44,145 nucleotides of DNA from Propionicimonas sp. (lineage in GTDB: Bacteria > Actinomycetota > Actinomycetes > Propionibacteriales > Propionibacteriaceae), in the NCBI GenBank assembly GCA_030158185.1, contig JAOATP010000168.1:1-44145 (forward strand), given 5' to 3'. Made by a program: the position numbers and the translations under genes. The notes under the pieces are model-generated. The model had not been told where the DNA came from. It made no database searches and was given only the letters and a program-made list of their open reading frames with translations. Shown in pieces: positions 35,940 through 44,145 of the stretch (the first letter of the stretch is position 1; the number at the start of each line of letters is the position of its first letter).

Positions 35940-36107
35940 TCAGCGCCTGGCCAGCAGGAAGGTGAGCCGGGCCGTCGTGCCGCCCGGGCCCGACTCGAGA
36001 CCTGCGCCGGTGGCGGTCATGAAGAGCCGCGCCTGGAAGTCGGGGAGTCCGGCGAGGTAGCCCTGCCATCTCCCGCGGACCGACACCTGCGTCGGCGGGA
36101 TGGACAT
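35940..36107 (-). pseudogene. Histidine kinase paralogue reduced to its two ends (55 codons)
   Basis: The reading frame encodes SVRGRWQGYLAGLPDFQA, matching residues 9-26 of the full kinase (SVRNRWQAFLGDVPDFHA). It then jumps directly to GLESGPGGTTARLTFLLARR, matching residues 417-437 (DIESAPGAGVTARLMFLLAKR). Everything between (membrane part, H-box, ATPase) is missing, without breaking the frame. It lies in the same orientation just upstream of the intact kinase, so it is a tandem duplicate with one large deletion. ATG at 36107 has no good ribosome site. Whether the 55-residue peptide is made is unknown. Confidence 0.75.
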
Positions 36108-36134
36108 GGAGGAACCCCAGTGGTGCCGAAGCTG

Positions 36135-36209
36135 TTCGATCGCGCAGGGTGCGATCGCGCAGGGTGCGATCGCGCAGGGTTCGATCGCGGCGGGGTGCGA
36201 TCGGGCGGG
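36135..36209. repeat. 15-bp tandem repeat (TKCGATCGCGCAGGG)
   Basis: Units at 36135-36149, 36150-36164 and 36165-36179 are almost identical. Two degenerate units follow (36180-36195 and from 36196). Each holds the palindrome CGATCG. The array lies directly upstream of the kinase remnant. Confidence 0.85.
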
Positions 36210-36644
36210 CCGCACCATGCCGATGGCCCGGGCCACCCCTCAGCACCCGGACCATCGTTCGCATAGCTGCAACCTCGTCATGCGACCCTGGGGTCTCAAG
36301 CACCGGGCGAGCCGCCAGACAGACCCGGTACGCGAGTCACGTTGATCCCCCTCAGGACGTGAACCCGCTCGCTTGACCAGCCAAGGTCGTCGGACAGCCG
36401 AAGCTGTCCAGCGAAGTTGTCAGCACCTGCTCCCGCTGGGAACGGTGGAAGGGCTGTCGACGGTTGGGCCACCGGAGGAAGGTCGGATGAGTGGCCTCCG
36501 CCCGTGAGCATTCCCCGTTCACCGACGGTTTCCCCCGTAGTCAGCGAGTCAGCGCACTGCGCTATCTGGCAGGTTACGGGTACGTAGGATTGCCCGGCTC
36601 CGGAGTAAGGAATCCTTTATCACCGTAAAGGAGGGAATACTTCC
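36210..36644. other. Intergenic stretch without a recognised gene
   Basis: I find no convincing coding frame. It contains a small hairpin GGACAGC-CGAA-GCTGTCC at 36392-36409 and a tandem of -10-like boxes TACGTAGGAT at 36581-36590 on the plus strand with nothing obvious after it. Confidence 0.5.
36614..36631 (-). terminator. Possible terminator of the UvrA-like gene
   Basis: On the minus strand CCTTTA-CGGTGA-TAAAGG begins 13 bp after the stop at 36645 and is followed by ATTCCTTA. The stem is short and AT-rich, unlike other hairpins in the window. Confidence 0.35.
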
Positions 36645-39026
<2,382 letters not shown>

Positions 39027-39081
39027 TCGGGCGAGAATGCCACGGGTCCCGGTGATTGCCTAGTAGCAGGTTTCGACACGG

Positions 39082-39383
39082 GTGAACCGCGGGGACACGC
39101 ACGTCCCGAAGCGCGCCCGCGACCTCCCGTCCGCGCTGTGGGCAGCTGTCGCGGACGCCGACCTGCCGACGGGAGGGAGCGGCGCTGCGATGCCGCGTTC
39201 CCCGACGTGGACCTGCTGTGCTTCGGGCACAGCCACATCCCCTGGGACAGCACGACGCCCGCCGGGCTGCGCCTTGTGAACCCCGGCTCCCCCACCGACC
39301 GGCGCCGCCAGCCGGACCGCACCTACCTCACCCTGCAGCTGACCGACGGGGTCATCTCCGAGGTCCGGCTGCATCACGTGTGA
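39082..39383 (+). pseudogene. Decayed YfcE-like metallophosphoesterase
   Basis: Two pieces in different frames match one protein. From 39094 the first reads DTHVPKRARDLPSALWAAVADADL, the usual start of a YfcE-type phosphoesterase but without the first few codons. From 39171 the other frame reads GRERRCDAAFPDVDLLCFG, then HSHIPWD and NPGSPTDRRRQP to a TGA at 39381-39383. The central region with the other metal ligands (HAGD, GNND) is missing at a junction near 39165-39171. The C-terminal part happens to be in frame with a long non-coding open frame antisense to the UvrA-like gene, a trap for gene callers. Confidence 0.8.
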
Positions 39384-39397
39384 CCGGGCGCGCCCCC

Positions 39398-39521
39398 AAC
39401 GGTCCCTGAGGAGGCTCGCGAGCGAAGCGAACGAGCCGTCACGAAGGGTCGCCGCCATCCGTGAATGCCGCCCTTCGTGACGCGTTCGCTCGTACCTCAC
39501 GGACGCTCCTCAGGGACCGTT
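39398..39521. repeat. Head-to-head pair of family A palindromic repeats
   Basis: AACGGTCCCTGAGGAG at 39398-39413 is the exact complement of 39506-39521. Each half also contains a CGTCACGAAGGG or CCCTTCGTGACG block, so this is two units in opposite orientation around ATCCGTGAAT. The right edge overlaps the stop codon (TAA, 39520-39522) of the FAD oxidoreductase. A single unit is at 134-183. Confidence 0.8.
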
Positions 39522-41118
39522 ACCGGAGGACGCGTTCCCAGGCCGTGCGCACCAGCGCCGTGTGCAGCAGCCCCAGCCGTCCGTTCGCGCGCAGGGCTGC
39601 GCGCGCCGCGTTCCAGCCGCAGGCACCGTGCACGCCGCCACCCGGATGGGCGGACGCGCTGGCGAGGTACAGCCCGTCGATCGGCGTCTCCGGACGGCCG
39701 AGTCCCGGCGTCGGGCGGAAGACCAGTTCCTGGTGGATCGCGGAGGTGCCGGCGTTGAGCGCGCCGCCCACGAGGCTGGCGTTGGCTGCCTCGAGGTCCG
39801 CGGGACTCTGCACCGTCTTCGCAAGCACCGACGCAGCGAAGCCGGGCGCCACCCGCTCCAGGGCGTCCTCGACCCGCCGCACCTGTTCCTCGACGGCCCT
39901 GGCATCCGCAGCGTGGCGCTGGGGCAGGTGGGTGTAGGCCCACGCGGACTCCGTCCCTGCCGGCGAACGGGACGGGTCGGCCGTGGTCATCTGGCCGAAG
40001 AGGATGAACGGCCGCTGCGGCATCCTGCCGACGCTGAGGTCGGCGCCGACGTCGACGAACCCGTCCACGTCCACCCCGAGGTGCACCGTCCCCGCAGGGC
40101 CGGTGGCCTCGTTGAGCCACGGCACCGGGGTGTTCAGCGCCCAGTTCAGCTTGAGGGTCGCGTTGTCCCAACCGAACCTCGCGATGTCCTCGCGCAGGCG
40201 TGCGGGCAGCAGCACCGTGCCGAGCAGTTGCGAGTACAGGGCGGGTGCTGGCACGTCGGCGAGGATCGCCCGGCGAGCCGTGATCACCGAGCCGTCGACG
40301 AGGCGCACCCCGTAGGCGCGCCGGCCGCGGACCAGCACCTGTTCGACGGCTGCGTTCGTGCGCACCTGAGCGCCGAGGGACTCGGCCCGGGCCGAGAGTG
40401 CACGGGCGAGGACGCCGGCGCCGCCCTTCGGGACCGGAAAGCCGACGTCCTGGCCGAGCATGGCCAGCAGCCAGCCGAACACGCCGCTGCCGGCCCCGTC
40501 CGGCGGGATGTCGGTGTGCATCGCGTTGCCGGTGAGCAGCAGCCGTCCGCCGTCACCGCGGAAGGTCTCCTCGCCGAGCCGGCGCACCGGGGTCACGGCG
40601 AGCCGCGCGAGGCGCAGGGCGCCGGCGGCCTTCAGGACACCGAGGAGCCGCGCGCCGGCAGCGACCGGCGGAAACGGCGTGAACAGGGCGTCGAGCAGGC
40701 CGGCGCGCACCCGTCGCCACTGTGCGAAGAGGTCGAGCCAGGCATCCCCGTCGCCGGCGCCGAATTCCTCCAGGCCTGCTGCCGTGTGCCCGGCGTCCCG
40801 GTGGAGGACGGCCGACCTGCCGTCGTCCAGCTGATGGGCGAGGACGGACGGCGCCTGCACCCATTCCAGGCCGTGCCGGTCGAGCTCGAGGTCACGGATC
40901 AGCGGACTCGCGGCGGCGAGGGGGTAGAAGGCACTGAACAGGTCGCTGGTGAAGCCCGGGGCTGTCACCTCCGCGCTGCGGACCGCTCCCCCCACCTGCG
41001 ACTGGGCCTCGAGGAGGATGACGTCCCAGCCGGCGTCGGCGAGGGCGTTGGCAGCGACGAGGCCGTTGGGTCCCGCGCCGATCACGATCGCATCGCACGA
41101 GGCGGTCCGGGTGTCCAT
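39520..41118 (-). CDS. FAD-dependent oxidoreductase, phytoene-desaturase/PYROXD2-like
   Basis: The 532-residue protein has the N-terminal FAD Rossmann motif AIVIGAGPNGLVAANALADAGWDVILLE (residues 10-37) and the QVGGAVRSAE segment. The C-terminal block TPIDGLYLASASAHPGGGVHGACGWNAA is typical of the phytoene desaturase superfamily. No carotenoid genes are near, and the overall pattern is closer to PYROXD2-like enzymes of unknown substrate. ATG at 41118, with GGGGGAGG very close upstream. The stop codon sits in a family A repeat. Confidence 0.88.
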   Translation of the reverse strand: MDTRTASCDAIVIGAGPNGLVAANALADAGWDVILLEAQSQVGGAVRSAEVTAPGFTSDLFSAFYPLAAASPLIRDLELDRHGLEWVQAPSVLAHQLDDGRSAVLHRDAGHTAAGLEEFGAGDGDAWLDLFAQWRRVRAGLLDALFTPFPPVAAGARLLGVLKAAGALRLARLAVTPVRRLGEETFRGDGGRLLLTGNAMHTDIPPDGAGSGVFGWLLAMLGQDVGFPVPKGGAGVLARALSARAESLGAQVRTNAAVEQVLVRGRRAYGVRLVDGSVITARRAILADVPAPALYSQLLGTVLLPARLREDIARFGWDNATLKLNWALNTPVPWLNEATGPAGTVHLGVDVDGFVDVGADLSVGRMPQRPFILFGQMTTADPSRSPAGTESAWAYTHLPQRHAADARAVEEQVRRVEDALERVAPGFAASVLAKTVQSPADLEAANASLVGGALNAGTSAIHQELVFRPTPGLGRPETPIDGLYLASASAHPGGGVHGACGWNAARAALRANGRLGLLHTALVRTAWERVLR

Positions 41119-41326
41119 GCCTCCCCCTTACCCGAGTCCCGGTGGGGCCCCTCACGGGCACTCCACGTCAGGCTGCAGCAGCAGCGATTTCCTGGCCAGC
41201 ATTGCAGGGTGCGCCATTCGGGGGTGCATCGTGGGTCGGCCCGGCGCTGGAATGAAGCGAGTGTTGAAATACCGGGAGGACCGGGCGCTGGTCAACAGCG
41301 TTGGGGTGACCGCTCGGAGCGCCGTT

Positions 41327-41487
41327 CCGCCCGCAGCGCCCGAATGGCCCTGCCGGGGATCGATCCTGCGCGGAGACGCGCCCGGAGAGCCCTCATTTGA
41401 GGATTTCGACGTCCCATACGGGCCCTGCGAGCGCATCCGCAGGCAACAACGCCCGAACGGTGATCGATTCGGGCTCTGCGCGCGCAC
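41327..41487. repeat. Inverted intergenic repeat, family D (second locus)
   Basis: A forward copy is at 41327-41347 (CCGCAGCGCCCGAATGG) and a weaker one at 41377-41399. Reverse copies are at 41416-41435 (ATACGGGCCCTGCGAGCGCA) and 41467-41487 (ATTCGGGCTCTGCGCGCGCA). They match the four copies at 13230-13390. This fills much of the 729-bp gap upstream of the epimerase. Confidence 0.6.
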
Positions 41488-41570
41488 CATTGGCGTCACC
41501 GGCGTGTCACCCGAGCGGGTGACGTAAGAACTACGCAGCCCAACTGGCATACGACCAGGAGATCTGCGTC

Positions 41571-41576
41571 TAATAT
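41571..41576 (+). promoter_or_regulatory. -10 box TAATAT upstream of the hairpin pair
   Basis: TAATAT is a strong plus-strand -10 match. A start near 41583 would give an RNA of about 85 bases ending in the T-run at 41668. No clear -35 is visible. Confidence 0.4.
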
Positions 41577-41582
41577 TGAAAT

Positions 41583-41660
41583 CACGCAGCCACCGTTTCG
41601 GGGGGAACGTAGAGGCTGCATCGGCGGGGCGGAGATCCGGGGGGACTTCCGCCCCGCCTT
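41583..41660 (-). ncRNA. Candidate 6C small RNA (two hairpins with C6 loops)
   Basis: On the minus strand two stem-loops follow each other, each with exactly six C in the loop. Hairpin 1 has an 11-bp perfect stem (41658-41648 with 41633-41623) and loop AGTCCCCCCGGATC. Hairpin 2 has GCAGCC/GGCTGC (41619-41614 with 41591-41586), an inner CGTT/AACG stem and CCCCCC. Two hairpins with loops of six or more cytosines define the actinobacterial 6C RNA (known in Streptomyces and mycobacteria). The strand is uncertain: the plus strand has the better -10 box and a T-run after the second hairpin, and would then carry G6 loops. Confidence 0.55.
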
Positions 41661-41668
41661 AACTTTTT
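41623..41668 (+). terminator. Rho-independent terminator (plus strand)
   Basis: GGCGGGGCGGA and TCCGCCCCGCC form an 11-bp stem around a 14-base loop, followed by TTAACTTTTT. It is the only classic stem-plus-T-run terminator seen in the window. There is no plus-strand protein gene before it, which argues that a small RNA ends here. Confidence 0.6.
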
Positions 41669-41691
41669 CCGCCATCGCCCGAACGGCCGCA

Positions 41692-41781
41692 TCACAGCAG
41701 GAGTGCGACGCCGGCGGCGACCAGCCAGACGGACCACACGATGTAGGCGATCGGCGTCGCTGCGGACCCGGCGGCAGTCGG
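41692..41781 (-). pseudogene. Orphan C-terminal fragment of a membrane protein
   Basis: Between a TAG at 41782-41784 and a TGA at 41692-41694 lies a 29-codon frame without a start codon, encoding TPIAYIVWSVWLVAAGVALLL at its end. This looks like the last transmembrane helix of a lost protein. It could be chance in GC-rich DNA. Confidence 0.35.
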
Positions 41782-41847
41782 CTACGGCACAACCCTGGCC
41801 GCCACCGGGCGCTTGCCGGACCCTGGGTCGACCGGCAGAGTCGGGGC

Positions 41848-42840
41848 ATGCGAATCCTGGTGCTGGGCGGCACACACCACGTGGGCCGGGCGATCGTCGA
41901 GAGCGCCCTTGCCCGCGGGGACGACGTCACGACGCTGACCCGGGGACAGAGCGGGCCGCCGGCGGCCGGAGCCTCTGCCCGGCACGCCGATCGCACCGAC
42001 CCGGTCGACCTTGCCGCGGCCCTCGGTGACGACGAGTGGGACGCGGTGTTCGACACCTGGTCGCTGGCGCCACGCGCCGTGCGCGACAGCGCCCAGCTGC
42101 TGGCCGGGAGGGCAGGTCACTACACCTACATTTCGTCACGGTCGGTGTACGCGTGGCCGATCCCGGTGGGAGCAGACGAGTCAGCGCCCGTGGTGGCCGG
42201 CGATCCGGCGAGTGAGGCCGCGTCCGACTATGCCGAGGCCAAGCGGGGTGCGGAGCTGGCAGCAAGGGAGGGATTCGCCGGTCCGGTGCTCGTTGCGCGT
42301 CCCGGCCTGGTCCTCGGCCCCTACGAACGCGTGGGACGGCTGCCGTTCTGGCTCCAGCGGATGGAGAAGGGCGGGCGGGTGCCCTGCCCAGGACCGCCCG
42401 GGCGAGGGTTGCAGTACATCGATGGCCGCGACCTTGCCGACTGGGTGCTGGACGCCGCCGAGCGCGGAGTCACGGGAGCGTTCAACACGGTGAGCCGACC
42501 GGGGCACACCACGATGGGTGAACTGCTGGAGTTGTGCCGGACGGTGACCGGAGCCGCCGCGGAGCTCGTCTGGGTGAGCCCGGAGGCCGTGGCCGCCGCG
42601 GGGGTTGCCCCGTGGACGGAGCTGCCCATCTGGCTTCCGCCGACCGGTGAGTACGCGGGCCTGCATGACGGGGACGTCTCCGCCGCCTTCGCCGCCGGAC
42701 TCACCTGCCGGCCGGTCCTGGAGACCGTCGAGGACACCCTGGCCTGGCTGCGTGCCGAGGGGCTCCCCGCGCCGGCGCATCCGGAGAGGGGTGCGATCGG
42801 GATGGACGCTGCGGCGGAGGCTCGGCTGCTGCAGCAATGA
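41848..42840 (+). CDS. NAD-dependent epimerase/dehydratase (extended SDR)
   Basis: The 330-residue protein has the N-terminal nucleotide-binding motif ILVLGGTHHVGRAIV. It also has HYTYISSRSVYAWP near 90-103 (Ser of the active site and following strand), the DYAEAKRGAE segment near 130 (YxxxK pattern) and the substrate-side RPGLVLGPYERVGRLPFWLQR. Members of this type are annotated as NAD-dependent epimerases or reductases with unknown substrate. ATG at 41848; CAGAGT lies 6 bases before it, a weaker version of the leaderless pattern. Confidence 0.88.
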   Translation: MRILVLGGTHHVGRAIVESALARGDDVTTLTRGQSGPPAAGASARHADRTDPVDLAAALGDDEWDAVFDTWSLAPRAVRDSAQLLAGRAGHYTYISSRSVYAWPIPVGADESAPVVAGDPASEAASDYAEAKRGAELAAREGFAGPVLVARPGLVLGPYERVGRLPFWLQRMEKGGRVPCPGPPGRGLQYIDGRDLADWVLDAAERGVTGAFNTVSRPGHTTMGELLELCRTVTGAAAELVWVSPEAVAAAGVAPWTELPIWLPPTGEYAGLHDGDVSAAFAAGLTCRPVLETVEDTLAWLRAEGLPAPAHPERGAIGMDAAAEARLLQQ

Positions 42841-42983
42841 GGGGTGCGGGACGTCTCGGGAAGCACGCCAGCCAAGCCTGCGAGATCTAGAATTGTCCTG
42901 AAGCGCGCGTCGGTGCCGGCAACAGGTCCGGTCGATGCAGGCGCCGCAGTGTGAGTCGGTGCTCCTCGCCAAGGGAGGCGGCA

Positions 42984-43532
42984 GTGAACCGCGGAACGAT
43001 CGCATCAGAGATCACCTGGGGAATGGCCGCAGGCCTGATGGGCACGGTCGTGATGGACCTGGTGATCGTGGGGTTCTTCGCCGCCACGGGAATGCCTCCC
43101 GGCCTCATCTACTCCTTCATCGGAGGTGTTGCCCAGCAGGGCCTCCTGCGGATCGGGGTCGCCGTGCCGGGTGGCGTCCCCCTCGGCGCGCTCGTGCACT
43201 TCCTCCTGGGAGTCGTGCTCGGCGCCGTCTTCGGGCTGGCGGTTTCGCGCATCCCTCGCCTGCGGTTGGGCTCGGTCACCAAGGGGGCGCTGCTCGGCGT
43301 CCTCTACATCGAAGTCGTCAGCCAGCCCATCCTCGCCATGGCTCCGCTCATGATGACGATGAGCACGTCGGATGTGTTGCGGTGGTACGTGCTTTCGACG
43401 TCGATGCACGTGATCTACGGGATCGTGCTGGGGGTGGTCATGGCCTTGCGGCAGCGATGGAAGCCACCGTCTCTGCGTGTGCGACAACGGCAAACGGGTA
43501 TGAACACTGAGCAACGATCGGACAACATTTAG
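42984..43532 (+). CDS. Membrane protein of unknown function
   Basis: The 182-residue protein has about four to five hydrophobic segments (GLMGTVVMDLVIVGFFAA, a long GALVHFLLGVVLGAVFGLAV, GALLGVLYIEVVSQPILAM and VIYGIVLGVVMAL) and a basic, Arg-rich tail. I do not recognise a characterised family. GTG at 42984 is chosen because AAGGGAGG lies 5-6 bases upstream; an earlier ATG at 42951 lacks this. A TAGAAT box at 42888-42893 would give a leader of about 85 bases. Confidence 0.72.
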   Translation: MNRGTIASEITWGMAAGLMGTVVMDLVIVGFFAATGMPPGLIYSFIGGVAQQGLLRIGVAVPGGVPLGALVHFLLGVVLGAVFGLAVSRIPRLRLGSVTKGALLGVLYIEVVSQPILAMAPLMMTMSTSDVLRWYVLSTSMHVIYGIVLGVVMALRQRWKPPSLRVRQRQTGMNTEQRSDNI

Positions 43533-43568
43533 GACCGCTCTCTTGCAGAGGCGGCCTGCTAAGCGGTC
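43533..43568 (+). terminator. Hairpin after the membrane protein gene
   Basis: GACCGCT directly after the stop codon pairs with AGCGGTC at 43562-43568 around a 22-base loop. There is no T-run, so termination is only likely. Confidence 0.4.
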
Positions 43569-43610
43569 TCATAGGCCTACCCCCCAACGTACTCAGAGGA
43601 CGGACCTGTC

Positions 43611-44145
43611 ATGAGCCCAATGGGAGTGGCGATTCCTGCAATCAATCCCGAGCATCTCAAGCGTCTGTCCGCGTGGGTCCTTCCTGTGGTCCTGCTGGCT
43701 TCGGTCGGTCTGGCAGGACCGGCGCAGGCAGTGGAACCGCCAGTGGCCTGCGGCAGCACCCTGACCGTCGACACGAAGCTGACGAAGGACCTCTACTGCC
43801 CTTACGGAGACGGACTCACCCTTGGCGCGAACGTCCACCTCAACCTAGGCGGCCACAAGCTGGTGGGCCCCGGATCCTCGGGAACGGGAATCGCGTCAAC
43901 GTACGGCGGCGTCTCCATCCGGAATGGGGAAGTGAAGAACTGGGCGACGGGCATCGGTCTGGAGATCGACTCGAGTCAGAGCGTTGCACCGGTCAAGGTC
44001 ACGGATGTCGTCCTGCGCAAGGCACCCAGTTCCATCGGGTTCGGTTCGACCCTGGAGCTGACCAGGGTCACGGCGATCGACTCCCCGGTGCGGGGGGAAC
44101 TGGGCGGCAACCTGCGGATCGTCAGGTCAACACTCACCCGCTCCC
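43611..44145 (+). CDS. Secreted right-handed beta-helix protein (runs off the window)
   Basis: The first 178 residues are visible. A signal peptide (hydrophobic WVLPVVLLASVGLAG, cleavage near AQAVEP) is followed by ACGSTLTVDTKLTKDLYC, a two-Cys cap. Then come short repeating strands: LTLGANVHLNLGGHKLVGPG, GVSIRNGEVKNWATGIGLE, VKVTDVVLRKAP, LELTRVTAIDS and LRIVRSTLTRS. This is the rhythm of parallel beta-helix repeats found in pectate-lyase-like and carbohydrate-binding surface proteins. ATG at 43611 with AGAGGA about 11 bases upstream. No catalytic motif is seen yet. Confidence 0.8.
   Translation, partial: MSPMGVAIPAINPEHLKRLSAWVLPVVLLASVGLAGPAQAVEPPVACGSTLTVDTKLTKDLYCPYGDGLTLGANVHLNLGGHKLVGPGSSGTGIASTYGGVSIRNGEVKNWATGIGLEIDSSQSVAPVKVTDVVLRKAPSSIGFGSTLELTRVTAIDSPVRGELGGNLRIVRSTLTRS

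Noticed and set aside
36135-36209. Short regular repeats considered as a CRISPR array
   Set aside because: Units are 15 bases and directly adjacent with no spacers, and there are no cas genes.
36296-36511. A 71-codon minus-strand frame in the gap before the UvrA-like gene
   Set aside because: No ribosome site, no hydrophobic or domain pattern, and no codon bias like the neighbouring genes.
39061-39093. An intact start for the phosphoesterase (GTG at 39082)
   Set aside because: The GTG is followed by NRG instead of the hydrophobic strand that precedes SDTH in the family, so the true 5' end has been lost.
43540-43575. CGGCCTGCTAAGC resembles the anticodon arm of tRNA-Ser (GCT)
   Set aside because: No acceptor, D or T arm can be built around it and the stem has a mismatch. 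It is better explained as part of the loop of the hairpin at 43533-43568. An old attachment site is possible but unsupported.

Overview
The window is very GC-rich DNA from an actinobacterium, probably of the order Propionibacteriales (inferred). The evidence is the actinobacterial linkages clpX-clpP2-clpP1-tig with a tRNA-Gly next to tig, folC-DUF4233-ndk, ptsH-ptsI, the long-tailed RNase E/G, and the radical SAM pair TIGR03960/TIGR03936. Almost all of it is chromosomal housekeeping. I see no prophage, CRISPR array, intact transposase or plasmid functions.

Layout. 1-3.1 kb: the end of an O6-alkylguanine-DNA alkyltransferase gene, a small alpha/beta hydrolase and glutamine-dependent NAD+ synthetase. 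3.1-13.1 kb: RNase E/G, TIGR03936, a GNAT, a SulP transporter, a secreted SpoIID-like protein and TIGR03960. 13.4-17.4 kb: a uridine-kinase-like P-loop protein, a CPBP protease, ndk, DUF4233 and folC. 17.5-22.8 kb (plus strand): a MauE-DsbA-DsbA thiol-redox operon, valS and a lipoprotein. 22.8-31.3 kb (minus strand): ptsI, ptsH, clpX, clpP2, clpP1, a GNAT, a DUF559 protein, tig and tRNA-Gly. 31.4-36.1 kb: a small membrane protein, transaldolase, a YwiC-like membrane protein, a response regulator and a histidine kinase placed tail to tail, and a remnant of a second kinase. 36.6-44.1 kb: a short UvrA-like protein, a decayed phosphoesterase, a PYROXD2-like FAD oxidoreductase, a candidate 6C RNA, an SDR epimerase, a membrane protein and the start of a secreted beta-helix protein.

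Three things stand out. First, ten genes have a TANNNT -10 hexamer ending 6-8 bases before their start codon, so leaderless transcription seems common here. Second, the intergenic gaps hold at least six unrelated families of palindromic or inverted repeats, several in multiple copies and some touching stop codons. Third, there are small relics of gene decay: a histidine kinase reduced to its two ends, a phosphoesterase missing its middle, and a lone membrane-protein tail. The best RNA candidate is a two-hairpin element at 41.6 kb with six-cytosine loops on the minus strand.
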